A stretch of DNA of 64,000 nt from assembly GCA_016718035.1 (NCBI GenBank), contig JADKEK010000003.1:231501-295500 (forward strand). Reading direction: 5' to 3'. The stretch is from Bacteroidota bacterium (GTDB lineage: Bacteria > Bacteroidota > Bacteroidia > Chitinophagales > BACL12). The notes below the pieces were generated by a model. The model worked only from the letters and a program-made list of their open reading frames with translations. It made no database searches and was not told where the DNA came from. Numbering within the stretch: the first letter of the stretch is position 1; each line of letters starts with the position of its first letter. Positions 8,642 to 17,086 of the stretch are shown in pieces. Position numbers and translations under genes: made by a program.

Positions 8642-11071
8642 ATGTCGAATACAGGTGAAAATTTAAAAAATAATGAGATAGCAGAAGAACAATCGTTTAA
8701 CTGGAAACTATTTCTTACGATTGGTTGGATAACAAGATGGTGGGTTGTGCTGTATATTATTCTCGCAATTGTTGCCTCGTTTTTAATTAGCCGTTACTCC
8801 ACACCCTTATACTTATCACAAGCTGATGTGCAGTTTAAAGACAAGTCGAAAGAAAACACTATTGATTTAGGCATTTTAGTTTCCAACACCAACGTTGACC
8901 GACTCAATGAGGAAATGACTATCCTTAAATCGAAAGGGTATAAATTAGATGCACTTAAACAATTACCTATTCAAGTTTCTTATTTTATCAAAGAAAATGT
9001 AAAGGAAGGTGAAATTTATAAGGGGAGCCCTTATGATGCAATAGTTGAAGTTATCGACTCTAGTATAATTGGACAAAAAATAACAGTCGCAATAATTGAT
9101 ACCAATTATTTTAGTTTAAAGTACTTATACAACCATGAAGAATTAGAATACAAATTTGAATTCGACAAACCATATAGCACTCCGGCATTTAACATCACAG
9201 CACATTTGGTGCGAAAAGAAAAAACGAACCTCAACAAGGATTACTTTTTTATCATCAACAATGTGGAAAAAGAGGCTGAGAAGATTGAAGGCAAAATACA
9301 AATCGATGTAGACAATTTATACGGCGGTAAAATTGTTATTAACTATCGCGACAACAACCCGATTAAAACGCGTGATATCGTAAATGCCATTGCAGAAGAA
9401 ATTGTTGCAATGAGTTTACAACGTAAAGCCGGAAGTGCTGAAATGATTATTACGTTTATTGAAGATCAGATCGACTCTCTTGAACAGGAGTTGTATAACC
9501 AGGAAAACATACTGAAAAATTTCAAAAAAGACAACCTGATTATCAGCCCCGAACTTGCCGAAACAAATATCATTCAAAAATTAAATGAAATTGACCAAGC
9601 TAAATTCGAAGTACTGCTGGAAGGAAAAAGTTTGAAATGGTTGAAAGATTTTACCAATAATAAAAATACGGATATAGATGCCTTAGCTAACTATTTTGGC
9701 GACTTACAATACAACGATTTTACTCCATACTTAAACTCACTGGTTGAACTCAATAAAGAGCGTGAAAACCTCAGCTTGAGTGTCCCTTCAAACGACCCGA
9801 GGTTAAGTTCAATTAATAATCAGATGAAAAAAGTAACTGCCAATTTTAAAGAAGCTATTGTCAATGCTGAAAATAAATTGGAAGTAAGGACGAAATATTT
9901 AACAGAAGAGCAGGAAAAATACGAGGCTGAGTTTTTACAATTACCTGAAAAACAATCTGAATTTGCGCGCTTAACACGGTTAAATGATTTAAAAGAAAAG
10001 TATTATTTATTACTGCTCGAGAAACAGTCAGAATACGAAATCACACTTGCTGGAATGAGCAGTGATTATGTGATTTTAGATGCAGGTGAACGAGGCACTT
10101 TGGTAGCCCCTGTAAAATCTAAAATATGGGGACTCGCAATACTTATTTGTATTGGTATTTCTTTTGCCCATATTTATTTACGTTTCCTTTTACACAGCAC
10201 TATTATTGGTGTTCCTGATGTTGAGAAGTCAACAAACGTTCCATTACTGGGCGCGCTTCCATTATACAGTAAAGGGAAATTAGATTTACCTCGTGTAGTT
10301 GTTTCTGAAAGTCCTAAATCACAAATAGCAGAATCGTTTAGGGCTATTCGAAGCAATATGCAGTATTTTATTAAAAACGACAACAAGTCGAAATTAATAG
10401 TAATCACTTCTACAGTGAGTGGAGAAGGTAAAACCTTTACTGCAATCAATTTAGCTAATGTAATAAGCGCAACAGGTAAAAAAGTAATTCTTGTAGATTT
10501 TGATTTACGCAAGCCAAAAATCCACAAAGCTGTTGAAGTAAAAAATATCAAAGGTGTCAGCACCATTCTGATTAACAGAGACACTATTGAAGATTGTATT
10601 TTAACAGATACAAATGCCGGTTGCGATGTTTTAATTGCTGGACCAGTTCCACCAAATCCTGCAGAGTTGTTGGTTTCAAAAGCTGCTGATAAATTATTGG
10701 ATGATTTATTGGCTATCTACGATTACGTGGTAATAGACAGCCCTCCTGTCGGTATAGTATCTGACTCTATTCCTATTATGGCCAAGGCCGATTTAGCAAT
10801 TTACATGATTAGAGTTAATTATTCTAAACGTAATTTCATAGGCAATGTGCATAGACTTTATAACGATAACCAATTAACAAATTTAGGTATAGTTGTAAAT
10901 GATGCCAATGCAAGTGGAACAGAATATGGTTACGGATATGGTTATGGATACGGTTACGGATATGGCTATACCGGCTATAATGAATATTATTCTGATAGCG
11001 TTGGACCAACCTCTTTCTGGAAACGTTTCTTTACAATAAACAGAAAACGTAAAAAGAAAAAGTCGTTATAA
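8642..11071 (+). CDS. Polysaccharide co-polymerase / BY-type tyrosine kinase (Wzc-like)
   Basis: An 809-residue inner-membrane protein. A Wzz domain begins near residue 20, with a first transmembrane helix (WWVVLYIILAIVASFLI). A long periplasmic coiled-coil region follows, then a second helix near residue 500. The cytoplasmic BY-kinase domain has Walker A TSTVSGEGKTFTAINLA (about residue 590), Walker A' VILVDFDLRKP and Walker B YDYVVIDSPPVG. The C-terminus is rich in tyrosine, as in other BY-kinases where it is the autophosphorylation cluster. It controls chain length and export together with the Wza-like lipoprotein. Its stop shares TTATAA with the convergent uvrA stop, and no terminator lies between the two genes. 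Confidence 0.92.
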   Translation: MSNTGENLKNNEIAEEQSFNWKLFLTIGWITRWWVVLYIILAIVASFLISRYSTPLYLSQADVQFKDKSKENTIDLGILVSNTNVDRLNEEMTILKSKGYKLDALKQLPIQVSYFIKENVKEGEIYKGSPYDAIVEVIDSSIIGQKITVAIIDTNYFSLKYLYNHEELEYKFEFDKPYSTPAFNITAHLVRKEKTNLNKDYFFIINNVEKEAEKIEGKIQIDVDNLYGGKIVINYRDNNPIKTRDIVNAIAEEIVAMSLQRKAGSAEMIITFIEDQIDSLEQELYNQENILKNFKKDNLIISPELAETNIIQKLNEIDQAKFEVLLEGKSLKWLKDFTNNKNTDIDALANYFGDLQYNDFTPYLNSLVELNKERENLSLSVPSNDPRLSSINNQMKKVTANFKEAIVNAENKLEVRTKYLTEEQEKYEAEFLQLPEKQSEFARLTRLNDLKEKYYLLLLEKQSEYEITLAGMSSDYVILDAGERGTLVAPVKSKIWGLAILICIGISFAHIYLRFLLHSTIIGVPDVEKSTNVPLLGALPLYSKGKLDLPRVVVSESPKSQIAESFRAIRSNMQYFIKNDNKSKLIVITSTVSGEGKTFTAINLANVISATGKKVILVDFDLRKPKIHKAVEVKNIKGVSTILINRDTIEDCILTDTNAGCDVLIAGPVPPNPAELLVSKAADKLLDDLLAIYDYVVIDSPPVGIVSDSIPIMAKADLAIYMIRVNYSKRNFIGNVHRLYNDNQLTNLGIVVNDANASGTEYGYGYGYGYGYGYGYTGYNEYYSDSVGPTSFWKRFFTINRKRKKKKSL
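10925..10969 (+). repeat. Tyr-Gly dipeptide repeat encoding the kinase tail
   Basis: Fifteen codons alternate tyrosine and glycine (seven Tyr-Gly pairs and a final Tyr). The codons vary between TAT/TAC and GGT/GGA/GGC, so the repeat is maintained at the protein level rather than being a fresh DNA slippage product. More tyrosines follow in TGYNEYYSDS. This is the expected site of autophosphorylation. Confidence 0.85.
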
Positions 11072-13960
11072 TTTCATTTCTATTTTAAGGTATTTCCCTG
11101 TATGGCTTTTTGTATGCTTAGCCACTTGTTCCGGTGTGCCTTCCACCAGGATATTTCCACCACCGGCACCACCTTCAGGTCCAAGGTCAATGATATGGTC
11201 AGCGAGTTTAATTACATCGAGATTGTGCTCAATAATCAAAACCGTATTGCCTTTATCTACTAAATCATTAATTACATTCATCAATACACGAATGTCCTCA
11301 AAATGTAATCCTGTGGTTGGCTCATCTAATATGTAAAAAGTATTTCCGGTATCTTTCCTTGATAACTCCTCAGCCAATTTAACACGCTGTGCTTCTCCTC
11401 CACTCAATGTTGTTGACGATTGCCCCAATCGAATATAACCCAATCCCACTTCCTGCAAGGTTTTTATTTTTTTGAAAATCCGTGGATGGTTTTCAAAAAA
11501 ATCAGCCGCATGATCAACGGTCATATCTAAAACATCAGCAATATTTTTTCCTTTGAAATATATTTCCAGTGTTTCTCTGTTATATCTTTTACCCCGGCAC
11601 TTTTCACATTCTACATATACATCAGGTAAAAAATTCATCTCTATCACTTTCATACCACCGCCTTCACAAACATCACATCTACCTCCCTTAACGTTAAATG
11701 AAAATCTACCAGCTTTGTAACCACGAATTTTTGCTTCGGGTACCATGGCAAATAAATTTCTTATTTCAGAAAACACATCAATGTAAGTAACAGGATTCGA
11801 ACGTGGTGTCCGGCCAATTGGCGACTGGTCTATTTCAATTACCTTATCAATGTTTTTCAGACCATCAATTTTTTTATAAGGCAGCGGTTTTTTCAGTGAG
11901 TTGTAATAATACTGCTGCATGATAGGAAATAAGGTGCCATTAATTAAACTGGATTTTCCACTACCACTCACACCTGTTACGCAAATCAAAACACCTAAAG
12001 GAAATTTTACAGCAACATCTTTTAAATTATGACCAGTTGCTCCCTGTAGTGTTATTTCTTTCCCATTTCCTTTTCTGCGTGTTTTTAAATATTCAATTTT
12101 ACGTTGCTCATTTAAATAATCTGCAGTTAAAGTATTTGCCTGCATAAATTTAACAGGGTCCCCTTCGCCAACTAATTCACCTCCATGAATTCCCGCGCCA
12201 GGCCCAAGGTCGATAACATAATCGGCATGCATCATCATATCTTTATCATGCTCAACCACTAAAACTGTATTGCCACTATCGCGCAAATCTTTTAAAGCCT
12301 CAATCAATTTATTATTATCGCGTTGGTGCAGTCCAATAGAAGGTTCATCCAGAATATAGGTAATACCAACTAATTGCGAACCAATTTGTGTTGCCAGTCT
12401 AATACGTTGTGACTCACCACCACTTAATGTCCGAGTAGGGCGATCAAGCGACAAATAATCTAATCCCACATTTTGAATAAATCCAATGCGTGCACGAATT
12501 TCTTTTAATATATCTTTTGCTATTACCTGTTGTTTGGCGTTCATCCTTACATCAACATCACTAAACCAATTATTGAGTTCTTTGATATCCATTAAGGCTA
12601 ACTCCGCAATATTTTTTTCATCTACCTTAAAATATAATGCTTCCTTTTTGAGGCGTGTTCCATTACATTCATCGCAGGTAGCTTTTTCCATAAAGTCTTC
12701 AGCCCATCTGCGCATATTTTCAGAAATGGAATTGGAGAAACAACGTTTTATCAATTTGGTTAAACCACCAAATTCTAGGGTATACCACCTGTCTGTTTCA
12801 CCTAAAAATACCGTATCATCTTCAGGCAATTCGGCATCACCTTCGTTACCAAATAAAATAGCGTTTAATCCTTTTTTAGGAATATCTTTTATTGGAGTAG
12901 ATAAATTAAATTTATATTTTGTTGAGATGGATTTAATCTGCTTAAATAAAATATTGTCTTTAAATTCTCCAAGTGCCACTATACCACCATTATTTATAGT
13001 TTTAGATTTATCCGGAATCAATGTTTCCAGATTTACTTCATACACAACTCCCAGCCCTTTACATTTGGGACAGGCGCCATATGGTGAATTAAATGAAAAT
13101 GTATTTGGCGATGGCTCTTCGTATGAAATACCTGATGCAAGACACATTAATTTTTTGGAATAATTAAATACAGTTCCTTTATCAGCATCCATTACCATAA
13201 TAAACTGCTTTCCTGATTTCAAAGCTTGCGCCACACTTTGCTTAATGCGCACTAAATCATCTTCGTCAACCTTAAATCTATCAATTACAATTTCAATATC
13301 GTGCATTTTATATCGGTCAACCTGCATCTTAGGGATTAAATCTTTAATCTCACCATCAATACGCACTTTTAAAAATCCCTGCTTGCGAATTTGTTCAAAC
13401 AATTCGCGGTAATGGCCTTTCCTTCCTCTTACAACAGGCGCCAATAAAACAATTCGTTTACCATTAAACTTGGTAATAATACTTTGTATTATCTGCTCTT
13501 CTGTAAACCGCACCATTTTTTCACCGGTTGCATAACTATAAGCATCGGATGCCCTTGCATATAGCAGACGCATAAAATCATATATCTCGGTAATAGTACC
13601 AACCGTTGAACGGGGATTTTTATTTGTCGTTTTCTGCTCTATCGAAATAACCGGACTAAGGCCGGAAATATTATCTACATCAGGTCGTTCAATGGCACCA
13701 AAAAATTGTCGCGCATAGGCAGAAAAACTCTCCATATAACGACGTTGCCCTTCTGCATAAATGGTGTCAAATGCCAATGAACTTTTTCCGCTTCCACTCA
13801 CACCGGTAATTACCACCAAACTATTTCTCGGAATATTTACATTGATATTTTTCAAATTGTGCACACGAGCGCCCTGCACTTCTAAATAAGTAACATCTTT
13901 ATCGCTTATTTCGGGCAAATTAGCGGGTAATTCGGTATTTGAAGACTTTGTTTTTTTCAC
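11066..13960 (-). CDS. uvrA: UvrABC system protein A
   Basis: A 964-residue excinuclease subunit A, the damage-recognition ATPase of nucleotide excision repair. It has two ABC ATPase halves: Walker A VITGVSGSGKSS at residues 50-61 and a second VTGVSGSGKSSLINGTL near residue 665, each with an LSGGE signature (TLSGGESQRIRLATQ and TLSGGEAQRVKLAEE). The zinc modules show as CPKCKGLG, CDECNGTRL, CDVCEGGG and CEKCRGKRY. The length is slightly above the usual 940 because of an N-terminal leader. The start is GTG at 13960. It stands alone, with its own -7 element upstream. Confidence 0.98.
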   Translation of the reverse strand: MKKTKSSNTELPANLPEISDKDVTYLEVQGARVHNLKNINVNIPRNSLVVITGVSGSGKSSLAFDTIYAEGQRRYMESFSAYARQFFGAIERPDVDNISGLSPVISIEQKTTNKNPRSTVGTITEIYDFMRLLYARASDAYSYATGEKMVRFTEEQIIQSIITKFNGKRIVLLAPVVRGRKGHYRELFEQIRKQGFLKVRIDGEIKDLIPKMQVDRYKMHDIEIVIDRFKVDEDDLVRIKQSVAQALKSGKQFIMVMDADKGTVFNYSKKLMCLASGISYEEPSPNTFSFNSPYGACPKCKGLGVVYEVNLETLIPDKSKTINNGGIVALGEFKDNILFKQIKSISTKYKFNLSTPIKDIPKKGLNAILFGNEGDAELPEDDTVFLGETDRWYTLEFGGLTKLIKRCFSNSISENMRRWAEDFMEKATCDECNGTRLKKEALYFKVDEKNIAELALMDIKELNNWFSDVDVRMNAKQQVIAKDILKEIRARIGFIQNVGLDYLSLDRPTRTLSGGESQRIRLATQIGSQLVGITYILDEPSIGLHQRDNNKLIEALKDLRDSGNTVLVVEHDKDMMMHADYVIDLGPGAGIHGGELVGEGDPVKFMQANTLTADYLNEQRKIEYLKTRRKGNGKEITLQGATGHNLKDVAVKFPLGVLICVTGVSGSGKSSLINGTLFPIMQQYYYNSLKKPLPYKKIDGLKNIDKVIEIDQSPIGRTPRSNPVTYIDVFSEIRNLFAMVPEAKIRGYKAGRFSFNVKGGRCDVCEGGGMKVIEMNFLPDVYVECEKCRGKRYNRETLEIYFKGKNIADVLDMTVDHAADFFENHPRIFKKIKTLQEVGLGYIRLGQSSTTLSGGEAQRVKLAEELSRKDTGNTFYILDEPTTGLHFEDIRVLMNVINDLVDKGNTVLIIEHNLDVIKLADHIIDLGPEGGAGGGNILVEGTPEQVAKHTKSHTGKYLKIEMKL

Positions 13961-14018
13961 CTTTTGAAACTCCTTGCAACCGACTTCATTATTTCTGAAG
14001 CCGAATTATTTTAACGTG

Positions 14019-14026
14019 CAAAGGTA
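14019..14026 (-). promoter_or_regulatory. Candidate uvrA -7 promoter element
   Basis: Read on the - strand this is TACCTTTG, matching TAnnTTTG, 58 bases upstream of the uvrA GTG. No clear TTTG -33 partner is visible at normal spacing. Confidence 0.4.
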
Positions 14027-14105
14027 AGGGTTTTAGTCTCGAAAAACAGTAAACCTCCAATAATAGTAGTATAGTAAATGGTAAAATATTTATCAACAAA
14101 AGCCA

Positions 14106-14525
14106 TCAGGGCAGCGCTGCAATACATTTTAATTCGATAGCTATTGGCGTTGGCAAGCTGGTGATGCCCACTGTGGTTCTGCAGGGCTGACTATCCTTGA
14201 AATATTCAGCATAAAGGCGATTGTAAGTGGCGAAATCACGCTGCATATCTGTTAAAAAAACTGTCACGTCCACTAAATCCTCCCAACGGGCACCGGAAGC
14301 TTCCAAAACGGTTCTTACATTATGAAAAACAGAGCGACACTGTGCTTCGAAGTCGAAAGCCGTAAAATTGCCATTTTTGTCAATTTCCACTCCCGGAATC
14401 TTGTTAGTTCCTGCTTCACGCGGTCCAATTCCGGATAAAAACAACAAATTGCCCACTTTACGTGCATGCGGATACAAACCAACAGGTTCTGGTGCTTTAT
14501 TGGTATGGATGATATTATCGCTCAT
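14106..14525 (-). CDS. RidA/YjgF family protein (2-aminomuconate deaminase-like)
   Basis: A 139-residue RidA-superfamily protein. SGIGPREAG and CRTTVGITSLP hold the conserved substrate-binding region including the arginine, and NVRTVLEASGARWEDLVDVT is the family core. RidA proteins are trimers that hydrolyse reactive enamines and imines. A subset in the kynurenine pathway acts on 2-aminomuconate. The insertion after GPREAG (roughly KIPGVEIDKNGN) resembles that subset, and an ALDH8A1-like dehydrogenase lies 2.6 kb away on the same strand, so a role in tryptophan or 3-hydroxyanthranilate breakdown is plausible but unproven. Confidence 0.88.
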   Translation of the reverse strand: MSDNIIHTNKAPEPVGLYPHARKVGNLLFLSGIGPREAGTNKIPGVEIDKNGNFTAFDFEAQCRSVFHNVRTVLEASGARWEDLVDVTVFLTDMQRDFATYNRLYAEYFKDSQPCRTTVGITSLPTPIAIELKCIAALP

Positions 14526-14529
14526 GTGC

Positions 14530-14537
14530 CAAATATA
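14530..14537 (-). promoter_or_regulatory. -7 element four bases before the RidA start codon
   Basis: The - strand reads TATATTTG, a full TAnnTTTG match. Only four bases separate it from the ATG, so transcription would start at or next to the start codon. This suggests a leaderless mRNA. No convincing -33 TTTG is present. Confidence 0.45.
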
Positions 14538-14658
14538 AAGTCAAAACTGCAAAATTGACTACTCTCATACTATTTTTTTGTAATTAACGTTTTTTAACCC
14601 ATGTGAAGTGTGAAAAAGGTTTGGTGTCAGCATCTTGAATTTACCTAAAACCAATTAT

Positions 14659-15822
14659 ATGAAAAGTTTCATTGTTACACTTCTTATTTGCAGCGTTTTT
14701 TTATTCACTAATTGCGACAACACATCAACATCAACAGCACCTCGTGCCACTACATTGGAGGATGTATCGGACGCAGAACCTTATACTGTTGATGAATCAA
14801 CCACTTTACCTCCAACCGTTACACTCAATGCTCCCGAAGAGGAAAAATCCACGGTGAGTGAAAGTGTGGAAGCGCGCATTGATGCCGAAATTAAAAGGCA
14901 ATTAAAATTAAACCCCGATTTGCCAGCGCTTAATGAAGTGGCAGCCTCCTACAACAACATTACCGTAAAAGTATTTACCGGATTAGCCGATGCAACAGGT
15001 GGTGAAACGTATATGGTTGACAATGCCAAATTTGTTGTTGAAGCCATTACCGATATTATTAAAACCTACATGTCGAACGAAACCGATTTGGTTTTTTTAA
15101 TTGACAAAACAGGTAGCATGAGTGATGATATTGCTGAAATTAAAAAGAGTATTACGGCAATTATCGAACAGATTGCCCCTTTCGAAAATACCAGAGTTGG
15201 CTTTGCATTTTATGGAGATAAAAATATTGATAAAGCAACATGGTATAGCAAAGTTAATTTAAGTGATGATTTCACCGCGGCGAAAAAAATCATTGCGTCG
15301 ACGCATACCACCGGTGGAGGTAATCTTGAAGAAAGTGTATATGATGGTGTAGCTAAAACCATTAAAGAAATGAACTGGGAAGAAGGGAGAAGACGTGTAA
15401 TTTTATTAATTGGCGATGCGCCAAGTTTAGAACCACCTTATAGTGAATTCACCATGGATGATGTTATTAAAATGGCAAAGGACGAATCTGTTTCTATGAA
15501 TTTTTATCCAATTGTTATTGGCTTATCAGGAAGTATAAATGGTGTAGGCAAATTGGCTGAAGTGCCAACTACAGATGCAGCAATTATTGCATCAATTGCA
15601 CCAAACCCGGCAACCAATTACACCTTATTAAAAGCTACTGCAACCGGCAAATACACGGTAGAAATTTTTGATATAAATGGCAAGTTAATTCAAACAAAAA
15701 AATTCAACGATAATAATACATCTATTATGACCGACGAATTGGCAACAGGTGTATATGTAATTCGGTTATATGATGAGGACAATAAAAAAATCGACAGCAA
15801 AAAACTTGTTGTACGACATTAA
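14659..15822 (+). CDS. VWA-domain surface protein with lipoprotein-like signal and T9SS type A sorting domain
   Basis: ATG at 14659 gives MKSFIVTLLICSVFLFTNCD, a signal peptide ending in a plausible lipid-bearing cysteine; an upstream TTG at 14635 would spoil it. A low-complexity Thr/Pro/Glu stretch follows, then a von Willebrand factor A domain with the metal-site motif LVFLIDKTGSMSDD and the second motif TTGGGNLEESVYDG. The last ~75 residues form a type IX secretion sorting domain (SIAPNPATNYTLL, then YTVEIFDINGKLI and LATGVYVIRLYD). The protein should therefore be displayed on the cell surface. Having both a lipobox and a sorting domain is unusual. Ligand unknown. Confidence 0.85.
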   Translation: MKSFIVTLLICSVFLFTNCDNTSTSTAPRATTLEDVSDAEPYTVDESTTLPPTVTLNAPEEEKSTVSESVEARIDAEIKRQLKLNPDLPALNEVAASYNNITVKVFTGLADATGGETYMVDNAKFVVEAITDIIKTYMSNETDLVFLIDKTGSMSDDIAEIKKSITAIIEQIAPFENTRVGFAFYGDKNIDKATWYSKVNLSDDFTAAKKIIASTHTTGGGNLEESVYDGVAKTIKEMNWEEGRRRVILLIGDAPSLEPPYSEFTMDDVIKMAKDESVSMNFYPIVIGLSGSINGVGKLAEVPTTDAAIIASIAPNPATNYTLLKATATGKYTVEIFDINGKLIQTKKFNDNNTSIMTDELATGVYVIRLYDEDNKKIDSKKLVVRH

Positions 15823-15855
15823 TTAAGGTTATTTTTTGGGGTTAAATACAGTTGC

Positions 15856-15886
15856 AAATCACCTATGTGAGTCGGTGATTTTTTTT
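15856..15886 (+). terminator. Rho-independent terminator after the VWA gene
   Basis: AAATCACC (15856-15863) pairs with GGTGATTT (15874-15881), and the stem is followed directly by a T run to 15886. It lies about 35 bases past the VWA gene stop. Confidence 0.8.
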
Positions 15887-15900
15887 GCAAATTAATACAT

Positions 15901-15933
15901 AAAAAAAGAGGCACTCGTGTTGAGTGCCTCTTT
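15901..15933 (-). terminator. Rho-independent terminator for the M23 endopeptidase gene
   Basis: A perfect 12-bp stem (AAAGAGGCACTC at 15905-15916 with GAGTGCCTCTTT at 15922-15933) has a five-base loop. On the - strand it ends in a run of T, 20 bases beyond the M23 gene stop. Confidence 0.85.
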
Positions 15934-15953
15934 ATAAATATTATTTTTATTGT

Positions 15954-17075
15954 TTATTTAATTCTTAATCGTTGCCCTGGTTTCAAAACTTTTTTACTGG
16001 AAATACCATTTAATTTACAAATTTTAGAAACCGTTGTATGATTGCGTGATGCAATTTTTCCAAGCGTATCACCTTTTTTAACAGTGTAATATTTTTTACC
16101 TGTAGAAGAAGTTGCATTTGTTGAAGATGTTGTTGACGGTTTGAAATGTTCCTTTTTTAGGTAAAACATTTCAGCTGTTAAATCCGAATTTTTAAAATCA
16201 ACTAAATATTTAGGATTAATTGCTGCTCCGCGATAACGCAACTCATAATGTAAGTGAGGTCCTGTGCTTCGTCCTGTATTTCCACCCAATGCAATTTTGT
16301 TACCGGAATCAACTGTATCACCTTCGGCAACTAAAATTTTTGATAAGTGGGCGTAATAAGTTTCTAAGCCATTAAAATGTTTAATCACTACTAAATTTCC
16401 ATAACCTGAAACTACATCAGCTTTTTTCACAATTCCATCAAAGGAAGCATACACATCATCACCAATTTCAAGGTCTAAATCTATTCCTGAATGAAATCTG
16501 CTTCTTCTCCAACCAAAATCGGAGTTTACTTTGCTGTTCCCTAAAGGAAAAGTATAACAATTGCTCCAAGGACTAACTAAAAACACCTGAATACTGTCGG
16601 TCATTTTTGTTGGATCAAAAACTTCACCGGCATTTAATTCATTTGCCATAAATAAGTCGTCATAAACTTCAAAATCATCAGCCTCTTCCGGTGTAGCATA
16701 ATCCACACCACCGATATTTTCATTTTCAGCTTGTTCGCTTAAACGAATATTTTCGCCAAGTAAAACCAGCTGTTCACTAATCGGCAATTGTTCGTGGGCA
16801 GTTATAAGTGACTGGCCGCGAAGATTTGCTTCGGGTGTGTAATCTGATATTAATCTTGGTGCTGCATTCGCATTAGCGTCAACAACATAAAAATCTTCTA
16901 TAAATAGAAGTTCGGTTGATGGCGTCGAAGTAGTATCGACAATTGCCTGAAAATTTGTGTTTTCGTTTTGTATGGCAGCTGTGTAAGTCCCGCAGGCACT
17001 CATCATTGCTACCGCCGCAAATCCGGCTGTTAAAACTGTTGTGGGGGTTCTTCTGATTTTTTTTAAATAAGCCAC
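15954..17075 (-). CDS. M23 family (LytM) endopeptidase with C-terminal LysM domain
   Basis: A cell-envelope murein hydrolase. The N-terminus has basic residues, a hydrophobic stretch and a possible lipobox (AMMSACG). The peptidase M23 domain shows the zinc ligands: FHSGIDLDLEIGD (H...D), and GPHLHYELRYRG (HxH). The C-terminus YTVKKGDTLGKIASRNHT is a LysM peptidoglycan-binding module. It would cut peptide cross-links in the periplasm. I chose GTG at 17075, eleven bases after the aldehyde dehydrogenase stop; a TTG at 17102 would overlap that gene by 16 bases. Both genes are probably in one transcript ended by the hairpin at 15901-15933. Confidence 0.9.
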   Translation of the reverse strand: MAYLKKIRRTPTTVLTAGFAAVAMMSACGTYTAAIQNENTNFQAIVDTTSTPSTELLFIEDFYVVDANANAAPRLISDYTPEANLRGQSLITAHEQLPISEQLVLLGENIRLSEQAENENIGGVDYATPEEADDFEVYDDLFMANELNAGEVFDPTKMTDSIQVFLVSPWSNCYTFPLGNSKVNSDFGWRRSRFHSGIDLDLEIGDDVYASFDGIVKKADVVSGYGNLVVIKHFNGLETYYAHLSKILVAEGDTVDSGNKIALGGNTGRSTGPHLHYELRYRGAAINPKYLVDFKNSDLTAEMFYLKKEHFKPSTTSSTNATSSTGKKYYTVKKGDTLGKIASRNHTTVSKICKLNGISSKKVLKPGQRLRIK

Positions 17076-17086
17076 TTTCCTCCGTT

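Noticed and set aside
10174..10584. A 136-codon frame opposite the Wzc-like kinase
   Set aside because: Antisense shadow of the conserved kinase domain.
12486..13163. A 225-codon frame opposite uvrA
   Set aside because: It lies fully inside the well-supported uvrA coding sequence, and the product has no recognisable family features.
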